64,000 nt of DNA from NCBI GenBank assembly GCA_965203135.1, contig CBDBBO010000001.1, forward strand, positions 434,001 to 498,000. Direction: 5' to 3'. Below the pieces are notes generated by a model. That model was not told the DNA's origin. It saw only the letters and a program-made list of their open reading frames with translations, and made no database searches. A program made the position numbers and the translations under genes. The DNA is from CATOSD01 sp965203135. Lineage in GTDB: Bacteria; Chloroflexota; Dehalococcoidia; Lucifugimonadales; CATOSD01. Each line of letters starts with the position of its first letter. Within the stretch, counting starts at the first letter, position 1. Positions 49,360 to 57,597 of the stretch are shown here, one piece after another.

Positions 49360-51978
49360 TCACAAGTCCATTATCCGCAGGCTCTCAATGCCCCGGTCGT
49401 CCACTATCTTCACGGCGACGCGCCGGTTGTCGCCGGGCTCGAACGGCAGCGAGACCGTGCCTCGGTAGGCCTCTATGAGGTCCTCGTCTATCTCGGCCTT
49501 CAGGTTGCGCGCCAGCCGCGCCCAGCCGTCCCTGGGGCTGGCCATCGGGAAGAACACCTGCCGAGGGTACAGACTGCGGTCGTCATAGTCCGTGTCCAGC
49601 AACCACATCGCGATCTTGTCCTCGCCGCCCGACTCCACGCCACCGCTCTTGGTGTTGTAGTAATCGAATCCCCGCACCGCCACCTGCCACTTGCCCGTGT
49701 TCTGGCCTCTTCTTATCCGATGCGGCAGAACGTCCGGCTGGCCCACAAGCCAGAAGCTCTCGTTGCTGGCGCGCTTCTTCTTCAGGTCCTCGGTGAGCAG
49801 GTCGGCGTTCATCTGCGCCTTGAGCAGCGTTATGCCAGGCCAGTCGGTCTCGTCGATGTCCTTTGAGGCCTCCGGGTCGAACTGGAAGGCGGCGAAGACG
49901 ATCACCTTTGGGCTCGGCCTCAGCGTCTCGGCCTCCTGGAGGGCCTGGTTCACCTGCCGCTGTTCCAGCGGTGCGTGGTCCGGCCCGAAGGACACGACGA
50001 CTCGCTGTGCCCTACTGGCGGCGCCTTCCGACACTGTGTCCGCGCCGTCGTCATTGGGCAGCGTCTCGCCATCTGCGTGTAGGTTGCGATAGTCCGGCAG
50101 CGCCTCCAGGCGGGCGAAGCGGACGAACTGTCCCGCCTTGCCTCTGATACCCGTCTTCAGCAGTTCGTCGCGCCAGTCGGACTGTCGCAGCGTCTCGCCG
50201 GAGCGGGCTACCGTGTCGTCGGCGGGCGGTGGCTCGGCGTCGAAAGCGTCGTCAATGGGCATCACGGCCGGGGCGGGCACCGCCTCGACGCTGAATGGAC
50301 CCGTCACGCGCCGCTTGCTGTTATCCACCAGCGGCTGGTCGTACAGCGTCTCCTGGGGCGCGTGACGGGCGATGGCCTTGTCGATTTCGGCCTGTGTCAT
50401 GCCCTCTTTGATGTCCGGGTTGTTGGCGATGGAACCCAGGGTGATGTGCGGCACGGTCTTGTATTTTAGGCCGCTGCCCACGCCTTCGTCGGGATGGGCC
50501 AGCTCGTAATAGTCGAACAGCGCGGTCATCAGCCGCTGCTTGGCGAGGGTTAAGGCCACGCGGGATGAGTCACACGTAATCCAGCGGCGTCCCCACTGTT
50601 CAGCGACGTAGGCCGTGGTGCCTGAACCACAGGTCGGGTCGAACACCAAGTCGCCGGGGTCAGTGGTCATGAGGATGCAACGTTCAATCATCTCCGTTGA
50701 GCTTTGGACAGCGAACACCTTGGGATCCGACCTGCTTTGGACGGAACCGCTGATGTCACTCCAGAGGTTGCCCAAGGCGGCAATTGGAAAATCTGACTTG
50801 AACCTACGGTAGCTCAGGGTTGCACCGGAAGTCGTGTGCAGGCGTTCGGCATTCGCCAACTTCACCAGCCCGTCTAGATTGGTCTTAAATGTACCGCGAC
50901 CAGGCCTGAACTTGCGGCCTTGATGTTCAAATACCCTAACATCGCCCTCGCCAGCGGGTCTCGAGTTGGTCAAGTTATCGACTCGGAAGATGCGCGTGTG
51001 ACCTGCCTGTGACTGAGAAACGTCTCCGAGTGGAACTACAGAACCGTCGTCCAGCAGTGCTTGGTCATATCTTTCGTCGGCAATGTCGCTACGCTCAACG
51101 TAAAGCTGTCGATATTTCGCAGATGGCCGACTTCGGGCATACCAAACCAGAAAGTCCGTCGTCGCCCCTAGTAGACTCGCCGTTCCTTGACTTGTAGTCT
51201 TTCGAATGGAGATTACCGAGACGAAATTCTCCACTCCAAACACTTCATCCAACATTTCGCGGACATGGTGAAGATTCTCGTCGCTTATCTGCACGAACAC
51301 GCTACCGCTTTCAGCAAGGAGTTCGCGGGCCAGCAACAGCCGGTCGCGTAGGTAGGACAGGTACGAGTGGATGCCCAGCTCCCAGGTGTCTCGGAATGCC
51401 CTGATGGTCTCCGGCTCCTGGGTCAGATCTTCATCGCGGCCATCCCTCACGTCGCGCTTGTTGACGAATGGCTGGAAGTTGGAACCGTAGCGGATGCCAT
51501 AGGGCGGATCGATGTAGACCATCTGCACCTTGCCCGCCATACCCTCCTTTTCGAGCAGACTGTTCATCACCAGCAAACTGTCACCGGCCACCAGGCGATT
51601 GGTCCAATTCTGCCGATGCTGGTAGAACTCGATGGCGTTTCTCACCGGCGGATTCTCTTCCGGCAACTCGAACAAGCTCGCCTGCTCAGGCGTGGCGCCG
51701 TTCCGCTTACGCGTGGCCTCGATGATGGTGCGCGGGTCGATTCGCTCGTGGACGTGCAGCGACACGGTAGGCACCTCGAACGAGGTGTGCTCGGCCTTGC
51801 CCGCCCACTGTAGCTGCGGGTCCAGGTGGGGGTCGTACTCGTAGGTCTTGCGGCCGGCGTCTCGATCATTCTCCGGCTTGACGAGGCCGACGGGAGGGTT
51901 GTTCAGCCGCTCCTTGTCACGGTGCTCGTAAGATTCGATTGGTTTCTTGGCCTGTCGTGTGCGTGCTCGCCGTGCCAT
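49360..51978 (-). CDS. site-specific DNA methyltransferase, beta class
   Basis: 872 residues. DPPY at 157-160 and, later, DPTCGSGTTAYVAEQWG near 432: catalytic motif before AdoMet motif, thus the beta class of amino-methyltransferases (N6-adenine or N4-cytosine). The N-terminal 110 residues and the C-terminal 300 are additional domains for target recognition or complex formation. First gene of the operon and probable protector against the nuclease at 44684-47482. Longer than typical type III Mod proteins. Confidence 0.92.
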   Translation of the reverse strand: MARRARTRQAKKPIESYEHRDKERLNNPPVGLVKPENDRDAGRKTYEYDPHLDPQLQWAGKAEHTSFEVPTVSLHVHERIDPRTIIEATRKRNGATPEQASLFELPEENPPVRNAIEFYQHRQNWTNRLVAGDSLLVMNSLLEKEGMAGKVQMVYIDPPYGIRYGSNFQPFVNKRDVRDGRDEDLTQEPETIRAFRDTWELGIHSYLSYLRDRLLLARELLAESGSVFVQISDENLHHVREMLDEVFGVENFVSVISIRKTTSQGTASLLGATTDFLVWYARSRPSAKYRQLYVERSDIADERYDQALLDDGSVVPLGDVSQSQAGHTRIFRVDNLTNSRPAGEGDVRVFEHQGRKFRPGRGTFKTNLDGLVKLANAERLHTTSGATLSYRRFKSDFPIAALGNLWSDISGSVQSRSDPKVFAVQSSTEMIERCILMTTDPGDLVFDPTCGSGTTAYVAEQWGRRWITCDSSRVALTLAKQRLMTALFDYYELAHPDEGVGSGLKYKTVPHITLGSIANNPDIKEGMTQAEIDKAIARHAPQETLYDQPLVDNSKRRVTGPFSVEAVPAPAVMPIDDAFDAEPPPADDTVARSGETLRQSDWRDELLKTGIRGKAGQFVRFARLEALPDYRNLHADGETLPNDDGADTVSEGAASRAQRVVVSFGPDHAPLEQRQVNQALQEAETLRPSPKVIVFAAFQFDPEASKDIDETDWPGITLLKAQMNADLLTEDLKKKRASNESFWLVGQPDVLPHRIRRGQNTGKWQVAVRGFDYYNTKSGGVESGGEDKIAMWLLDTDYDDRSLYPRQVFFPMASPRDGWARLARNLKAEIDEDLIEAYRGTVSLPFEPGDNRRVAVKIVDDRGIESLRIMDL

Positions 51979-52473
51979 AACGTACTCCGGGCAAATGTTG
52001 TATCGCTGGCCGTTGGGTATGCGTGTCTGGTTCCGGGGCTAGCGGTGTTCGTTAATGCTAACACATTCAACAGCCGGCCGCATCACCTGCTGGACAGGGC
52101 CTTTTGGTTATCCATCGCAAGAGTGCTCGCACGTATCTTTGAGATGCCTCTTGCATGGAAGACGGGTTCCTCGCGCCCCTGGTCGGAACCACCCCAAAAA
52201 TCGTGTCTCAAACCTTCCCAACTGCGTAACCCAAACGCCACACCCCTTCCCATCACTGCGCAATGCCTTCCCAACCGTGTCACAGAAATTCCCACTCTCA
52301 GGCCACTCCCTCGACTTTATGTCAAGTAGCCCCACCTTGCGCCAACAAATCGACCGATTCACCCTGGCGCAGCGGCGGGTCTCCGACCCTTCTATGCTGA
52401 GCGTAGTCGACCATTCCGCGCGCAGCCGAGGAATCTGCGGCGTCCACCCGCACCTGCGATCCTGACCACGGTC
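51979..52473. other. spacer upstream of the defence operon
   Basis: No gene seen. Holds GTTAATGCTAAC (52051-52062), an inverted repeat that might be an operator for the operon, and a Pro-codon-like low-complexity run (52190-52300) with repeated CCTTCCCA words resembling the tandem repeats at 31976. No good promoter for the methyltransferase could be picked. Confidence 0.4.
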
Positions 52474-52502
52474 TTGATTCTATAGTACGCACGTGCTATT
52501 TT
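52474..52502 (+). promoter_or_regulatory. promoter with internal palindrome, spacer B
   Basis: TTGATT, 17 bp, TATTTT with TAGTAC-GCAC-GTGCTA (52483-52498) in the spacer. It points into a gene-free repeat region. Confidence 0.5.
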
Positions 52503-52553
52503 CTAGATGACATGCGCTGTGGCTACGCTTCAGTGGTGGTGATTGGCCAAAGA

Positions 52554-52604
52554 TCCCCTCTCCCTTGATGGGAGAAGAGACTGCCCTGAGCTTGCCGAAC
52601 GGGT
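52554..52604 (+). repeat. interspersed hairpin repeat, copy 8
   Basis: TCCCCTCTCCCTTGATGGGA joined to CTGCCCTGAGCTTGCCGAAC, the subtype seen at 17371 and 32141. Confidence 0.72.
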
Positions 52605-52611
52605 CGCGTTT

Positions 52612-52740
52612 TGCCACATTCTGCGCAATGCGCGTGACGAACCTTAACAACTTGGCTCACAGAAAGTGACAAGAACATCGGGCCGTCCAGCTACGGAATG
52701 GGCGGAATTGTGCAGAATAGGGCAGATTTTTCGGAAGGCC
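52612..52740 (+). repeat. 129-bp dispersed repeat, copy B
   Basis: Partner of 32296-32424. Ends 8 bp before the GYD gene stop codon. Both copies follow a promoter-palindrome and a hairpin repeat, so a compound unit is duplicated. Confidence 0.85.
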
Positions 52741-52747
52741 TCACCCG

Positions 52748-53080
52748 TCAATCGTCGAGCGGCGTGTCGAGCGCGGCTTCTTCGGATGGCACTTCCTCGC
52801 GCTCCGGGCGGTCGAAGCTGCCCAGCGGAATTATGGGCATGGTCGTAATCAGCACGCCTGCTTTCACTCCCAGCTCCAGAGAGAACCGGGCCGCCTCCCT
52901 GTTGCCCGGCGCGTTGAGAATGCACGCGTAGTCGTAGTCGCCCAGCAGCGCGTACACTCCCAGAGTCTGCACGTCAGGAATGTTTATCTCGCTCTCCGCA
53001 CGCAGCAGGAGGTCCGGCTCGCGGAGCATGTTCTGGCGGCCCTCGGGCGTCAGTGTGAGCAGCATGATGTACTGTGCCAT
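52748..53080 (-). CDS. GYD domain protein
   Basis: 110 residues. YIMLLTLTPEGRQNMLREP at the N-terminus and LGVYALLGDYDYACILNAP contain the GYD-type motif of this ferredoxin-like family. The family has no proven activity and is often near oxidoreductases. AAGGG precedes ATG. Stands alone, 66 bp after the TPP-enzyme gene. Confidence 0.87.
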   Translation of the reverse strand: MAQYIMLLTLTPEGRQNMLREPDLLLRAESEINIPDVQTLGVYALLGDYDYACILNAPGNREAARFSLELGVKAGVLITTMPIIPLGSFDRPEREEVPSEEAALDTPLDD

Positions 53081-53146
53081 GTCGTCCCTTCTCTCCGTCG
53101 CTTGCTAGTGTGATGGCCGGCGCTTATACCGCGCCCACGCTCGATT

Positions 53147-54835
53147 TCAGTCGTCGGACTTGAACACGTCAGCGGCGCGCGCCGGGTAGGGCAGTTCGTC
53201 CGGGTCGATCGGAATCTCTATCACCGAGACCGTATCCAGGGCCAGCGCCTCGCTCACGGCCTCGCCCACTTCCTCCGGTCTCTCGACGTAGAAACCGCGG
53301 CCTCCGCACAACTCGGCCAGCTTGTCGTACCGCGGATTGCCGATGTCCGCCTCGATGTACCGCTCGCCGTACAGCAGCTTCTGGTACGCCTTCTCCGACC
53401 CCCACGAGCCGTTGTTCATGACGATGTTGACGAGCGGCACCCTCCACCGCACCGCCGTCTCTAGTTCCTGGGCGTTCATGAAGAACGCGCCGTCGCCGTT
53501 GATGCTGACCACGGGCTCGCCCGGCAAGCCCATCTTGACGCCGATGGCCTGCGGCAGCGCAGCGCCGATACAGCCCAGGTCCAGCGTGCCGTACATGGTG
53601 CGCGGCGCGGCGAAGTGCAGCCTATCGTACCCGTATGCGGGAGAACCGCCCGCGTCGAACACAACGGCGGTGTCCGGCGGCAGAGCGCGCCTCAGCTCGG
53701 CGTACACACGCTGCGGCTTCATCGGCAGCATTTCGAGCGCGCCCTCGGCTTCCAACCTGCTCAGCCGCTTCTCCCGCAGCGCCGACACCGCGGCGCGTCG
53801 GCGCTCCAGCGCGGCCGGCAGCACCGCCTCCTCCAGCGACGCGGACAGCGCGCGGGCCACGGCGCCCGCGTCGCCCAGGATGCCCACGTCCACCGGCATG
53901 TTGCGGCCTATCTCGTGCTGATCGATCTCCACCTGCACCAGCTTCGCGCCCTCCGCGAAGTAGCGTCCGTCGTAGAACGAGGTGAAGTGGCTGAGCCGCG
54001 TGCCCAGCGCCAGCACGACGTCCGCGGCGAGGGTTGCCTCCGCCGCCTCGGGGGAGCCTGCGCGCCCCAACGGTCCCACGTACAGGGGGTGGTCGTTCGG
54101 CACGGCGTCGTTGCGCTCGTACGAGGCGACTATGGGCGCGCCGAGCTGCTCCGCGAGCCGGACGGCCTCCACGTGCGACTCGCCCCACACAACGCCGCCG
54201 CCCACGACGATGGCGGGGGACTCGGCCTGCCGCAGCAGCTCCGCGGCCTCCCTCACGCGGTCTACGTCGCCCTCCGGCCGCTGCGGGGGGCGGTACGCCG
54301 CCGGTGCGAGTATCTCCACGTCCACGTCCTGGGCGTTCAGGAGATCACGGGGCAGGTCGACGTAGACCGGCCCCATCTTGCCGGAGGTCGCCACCCGGAA
54401 GGCGTGGCGCAGAATCTCAGGCGCGCGGTCGGCGCGGTTGATCTGGATCGCGGCCTTACAGACGGGGCGGAAGACGCCGAGCTGGTCCAGTTCCTGGAAC
54501 GAGTCGCGGTACATCTGGCCCGCCATGGGCGCGCCGCCCAGGATCACCATGGGCGCGTGACACACCAGCGCGCCTGCGGCGCACGTCAGCAGGTTGGTAA
54601 CGCCCGGGCCGTTCTGCACGAGGCACACGCCCGGACGACCCGTGGCGCGGGCGTAGCCCATCGCCATGAAGCCCGCGCCCTGCTCGTGGCGACAGCCCAC
54701 GAACTGAATATCGGTGCGGCCGTACATGGCGTCCAGAATTTCCAGGAAGGCCGAGCCGACGACGCCAAAAATGTACTCGACGCCCTCTGCCCTCAGCGCC
54801 TCCACCACCGATTGTCCCGCGGTCATTCTAGGCAA
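53147..54835 (-). CDS. thiamine-diphosphate enzyme of the acetolactate synthase family
   Basis: 562 residues from TTG 54835, which has AGGAG at a 7-bp distance; ATG 54826 is the alternative. Pyr domain: EGVEYIFGVVGSAFLEILDA with the catalytic Glu in VGCRHEQGAGFMA; central domain RPEGDVDRVREAAELL; PP domain with NGDGAFFMNAQELETAV and NNGSW (GDG-N motif). Could be acetolactate synthase-like, oxalyl-CoA decarboxylase-like or a benzoylformate-type decarboxylase; no regulatory subunit gene follows. Downstream of the sdhD gene, same strand. Confidence 0.9.
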   Translation of the reverse strand: MPRMTAGQSVVEALRAEGVEYIFGVVGSAFLEILDAMYGRTDIQFVGCRHEQGAGFMAMGYARATGRPGVCLVQNGPGVTNLLTCAAGALVCHAPMVILGGAPMAGQMYRDSFQELDQLGVFRPVCKAAIQINRADRAPEILRHAFRVATSGKMGPVYVDLPRDLLNAQDVDVEILAPAAYRPPQRPEGDVDRVREAAELLRQAESPAIVVGGGVVWGESHVEAVRLAEQLGAPIVASYERNDAVPNDHPLYVGPLGRAGSPEAAEATLAADVVLALGTRLSHFTSFYDGRYFAEGAKLVQVEIDQHEIGRNMPVDVGILGDAGAVARALSASLEEAVLPAALERRRAAVSALREKRLSRLEAEGALEMLPMKPQRVYAELRRALPPDTAVVFDAGGSPAYGYDRLHFAAPRTMYGTLDLGCIGAALPQAIGVKMGLPGEPVVSINGDGAFFMNAQELETAVRWRVPLVNIVMNNGSWGSEKAYQKLLYGERYIEADIGNPRYDKLAELCGGRGFYVERPEEVGEAVSEALALDTVSVIEIPIDPDELPYPARAADVFKSDD

Positions 54836-54863
54836 TGTCTTTCTCCTGGTGTGTCGAACGCTG

Positions 54864-55262
54864 TCATAGCACAAAGGCGAGCAGTCCCGCAGCCCCGAGT
54901 AGGAAGGCACACAGTCCAACCGTGTGCAGGACAGCGGTGACGGCGATCTTGTGACGCGCCGTGAACGACCACTCCATCAGAATACCCCTGATCCCGTTCA
55001 GCCCGTGATAGAGCGCGAGTGCCAGCAGAGCGAAGTCGAACGCGAGCATGGCACCCTGCGCCAGCCGGCGCTCTACGACCTCGTGCATCACCGGGTCTTC
55101 CTGCAGCCCCGCGCGCACGTCCGCGATCGGCACGAAGAGGGTGATCGCACCGTGGGCGAGCACGAAGAACAGCAGCAGCACGCCGCTGATGCGTTGCAGG
55201 AACCACGACCAGAAGCCCTGCTCCCCGCGGGCCGGGCGCCCATTGGGGATCGCGCTGGACAT
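54864..55262 (-). CDS. sdhD: succinate dehydrogenase membrane anchor subunit
   Basis: 132 residues from ATG 55262 (weak ribosome site; earlier GTG codons are possible). Three membrane helices: GVLLLFFVLAHGAITLFV with a His that may bind haem, AMLAFDFALLALALYHGLNG, and VTAVLHTVGLCAFLLGAAGL. The YHGLNGIRGILMEW motif is typical of SdhD. Follows sdhC; sdhA and sdhB are not in the window. Confidence 0.87.
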   Translation of the reverse strand: MSSAIPNGRPARGEQGFWSWFLQRISGVLLLFFVLAHGAITLFVPIADVRAGLQEDPVMHEVVERRLAQGAMLAFDFALLALALYHGLNGIRGILMEWSFTARHKIAVTAVLHTVGLCAFLLGAAGLLAFVL

Positions 55263-55320
55263 CGACGACTCGGACTGCACGGAAAACTGGAACGATTGCC
55301 TGTCCACCTCGCCCCGCTGC

Positions 55321-55722
55321 CTACATGAATATGAGCGGCGCACTCAGAACGAACGAAGCGCCGGCGCCCAGCGCGGTGAGCGCCACGCACGCCCAGAATC
55401 CGGCCGCCTGCCGCCGAATGCCGATGCCCACGTCGAACAGCACCACGCGAACGCCGTTGAACGTGTGGTAGAGCACAATCGCTATCAGCCCAATGTTGAG
55501 CGCCTCGAACACGGGATGCTGCACGAAGCCGAGCGTCGAGTCGAACGCAGCGACGCCGAGAATCGACGTGGAGATTACGCAGATGTGCACCAGCAGATAC
55601 GCGACCAGCACCACACCCGTGACCCGCTGGAGCGCCCACGCCCACCAGCCCACGCGCGTCCGGGCGTGGAGTTCGCGCGGTACGCCGGGATGCAACAGCG
55701 CGGTCCTCAGTCGAGCCGCCAA
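55321..55722 (-). CDS. sdhC: succinate dehydrogenase cytochrome b subunit
   Basis: 133 residues, three membrane helices. WWAWALQRVTGVVLVAYLLVH and LYHTFNGVRVVLFD are the SdhC family marks, and the His residues in these can ligate haem b. Located between fumarase and sdhD, thus a TCA-cycle operon (fumarase alpha, beta, sdhC, sdhD). Confidence 0.89.
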   Translation of the reverse strand: MAARLRTALLHPGVPRELHARTRVGWWAWALQRVTGVVLVAYLLVHICVISTSILGVAAFDSTLGFVQHPVFEALNIGLIAIVLYHTFNGVRVVLFDVGIGIRRQAAGFWACVALTALGAGASFVLSAPLIFM

Positions 55723-55765
55723 ATGCGAGTCCTCCTCGTAAGAGGGCGTCTCCGAATTCCCTTCC

Positions 55766-56431
55766 CTAGAACAGCTCTTTTTCGGGACGCTGTTCCTCGC
55801 CGATGCGGCGGTAGACGGGCTCTCTCAGCCCCTCGTAAAGTTCGCCCAGGTTCTGGTTGATCTGCTCGTTAACGCCCGAAAAGTAGCTGTTGCCCTGAGC
55901 GTCGCCCTCCACCAGCAGAGGCCCCAGCTTGTCGAGCTCCAGAACCCAGAGCGCCTCGGATATGCCCAGCTCCTTTTCCCAGTAAACGTCGACCACTCTC
56001 TTGATGGCGCTGCCGTAGATCGCCCCTAGACCGTAGCCCATAGTGGTGAGACACACGGCGCCGTGCCGCGTGAACAGGTCCTGGTAGAGCTGCTCGGACA
56101 TACCGCCCTTCCCTACCACCGCCTTCACTCCGAACCGCTCGAGCAGCGCGGGCATGTACTGTGCGTAGCGGAAGCCGGCCGTCGCCTGGAACGACGCGAC
56201 GTTGTACGCCCCGGGTGAGACCTCAACGCCGGCGGGCGACGACTGGAAGGTGACGTTGGTGAGGCCACGCAGGTCCACCGGCGGCTCGTTGCCCTCAATC
56301 AGCATGTGCCGGTACACGCCATCTCGGGCGGTGAACACCGTGCCGCTGAGATACACTACGTCGCCGGCGCGTAAGTCGTGCACAGCCTCGTCCGAAAGCG
56401 GCGTGTCAAGGTACTTCACACTGTCCATCAT
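55766..56431 (-). CDS. class I fumarate hydratase, beta subunit
   Basis: 221 residues from ATG 56431; the longer open frame overlaps the alpha gene and is not used. Marks: YLDTPLSDEAVHDLRAGDVV, HMLIEGNEPPVDLRG and VGKGGMSEQLYQ, all conserved in the C-terminal half of iron-sulfur fumarases. Works with the alpha subunit encoded 19 bp upstream. Confidence 0.93.
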   Translation of the reverse strand: MMDSVKYLDTPLSDEAVHDLRAGDVVYLSGTVFTARDGVYRHMLIEGNEPPVDLRGLTNVTFQSSPAGVEVSPGAYNVASFQATAGFRYAQYMPALLERFGVKAVVGKGGMSEQLYQDLFTRHGAVCLTTMGYGLGAIYGSAIKRVVDVYWEKELGISEALWVLELDKLGPLLVEGDAQGNSYFSGVNEQINQNLGELYEGLREPVYRRIGEEQRPEKELF

Positions 56432-56450
56432 GGGCGCATCTACTCCGAAA

Positions 56451-57398
56451 TCACCCGATGCCTGCGCGGCGGTAGTAGGGGGTGAACCAGAGCGGGTCGT
56501 CGCGGAACTCCGCGCTGCCGTCGGCGTGCACGCGCGCCGTGGACCTGCGATAGGCAAGGCAGAACTGGGATATCGCGATGGGGAGCCCGCCGGTGTGGGT
56601 GTAGGCGATCTCCACGTGCACGTCGAGCGCGGTCGTGTCGCCGCCCACGCCCATCACGCCGAAGCCGGTGCGGTTCGCCAGCTCCTTCAGCTCGTCCTCC
56701 AGCGCCGCCACATCCGGGTCCGGGTGCCTGTCGCCCATCGTGCGCAGGCAGGCCGCCTCCTTGGACAGCGTGAAGCACTGGTCCTTCGAGCCGCCCAGTC
56801 CAACGCCCACGACCACCGGGGGGCACGACAGCCCGCGGCGCGCGAACGCCGCCAGGTTGTCCAGCAGAAAGCGCTTGATGCCGTCCGTGCCGTCGGCCGG
56901 AAACAGCATCCGGTAGTCGGTGCCGAACAGCCCGCCCTTGTGGACGGCCGTCACGTCGATCCAGTCCGCGTCCGGCTCGAACGAGTAGTCCACGCTCGGC
57001 GCGAACACCCCGACGTTGTTGCCGGGGTTCTGGCGCGTGAGCGGGTGAACGCGATTGGCGCGAAGCTGCACGTCCTGCGTAACGTCGGCGACGGCGCGCC
57101 TCAGCGTGCGCTCGAGCGCGACGAATCCGCCCTCGATGTTGGCCTCGTTGCCCATCTTCACGTAGTAGCGCGGCAGCCCGGTGTCGCCGCACATGGGCCG
57201 CTCCTCGGCTATGGCGAGCTGGGCGTTCTCCAGCACCTGGCCCAGTATGAAGCTGGCCATCGGCTTCGTCTCGCGGCTGAAGGCCTGCTCGAACGCCTCG
57301 ATGCCGTCCTGCGGCACGGCGATGGCGGCGCGCTTGTTAGCCTCGTACGCCACCGAGTACAGGCGCTCCTGTGTGATTGCCGGCCTGATGGCGACCAT
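56451..57398 (-). CDS. class I fumarate hydratase, alpha subunit
   Basis: 315 residues from ATG 57398, which follows AGGAGAG. Contains the [4Fe-4S] Cys set: MCGDTG near 67, LSCPPVVVGVG, and KEAACLRTMG; MGVGGDTTALDV is a family signature. Hydrates fumarate to malate. Two-subunit class I fumarases are common in anaerobes and archaea and occur in Chloroflexota. Confidence 0.94.
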   Translation of the reverse strand: MVAIRPAITQERLYSVAYEANKRAAIAVPQDGIEAFEQAFSRETKPMASFILGQVLENAQLAIAEERPMCGDTGLPRYYVKMGNEANIEGGFVALERTLRRAVADVTQDVQLRANRVHPLTRQNPGNNVGVFAPSVDYSFEPDADWIDVTAVHKGGLFGTDYRMLFPADGTDGIKRFLLDNLAAFARRGLSCPPVVVGVGLGGSKDQCFTLSKEAACLRTMGDRHPDPDVAALEDELKELANRTGFGVMGVGGDTTALDVHVEIAYTHTGGLPIAISQFCLAYRRSTARVHADGSAEFRDDPLWFTPYYRRAGIG

Positions 57399-57529
57399 AG
57401 TACGTCTACTCTCTCCTAAAATTGCGGCGGCACCCCCCTTGATGGTGGGCATTCTATCGGCGGCTTCCGGCGTGTGTCAATTCCACGCGGGCCCGCCGCA
57501 CGGGTCTATGGCGCCGTCGGAGCCGATAC

Positions 57530-57558
57530 TTGACCGCCCTACTACCGCCAATTATCAT
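57530..57558 (+). promoter_or_regulatory. promoter of apt
   Basis: TTGACC, 17 bp, TATCAT; transcription about 57565, 33 nt before the GTG start. Same hexamers as the promoter at 16544. Confidence 0.6.
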
Positions 57559-57597
57559 TCAACTAAGCATTAGCCGGTTAACACCACAGGTGTCGTA

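Noticed and set aside
53615..54940. 441-codon open frame on the plus strand
   Set aside because: Antisense to the TPP enzyme; Arg/His-rich shadow without motifs.
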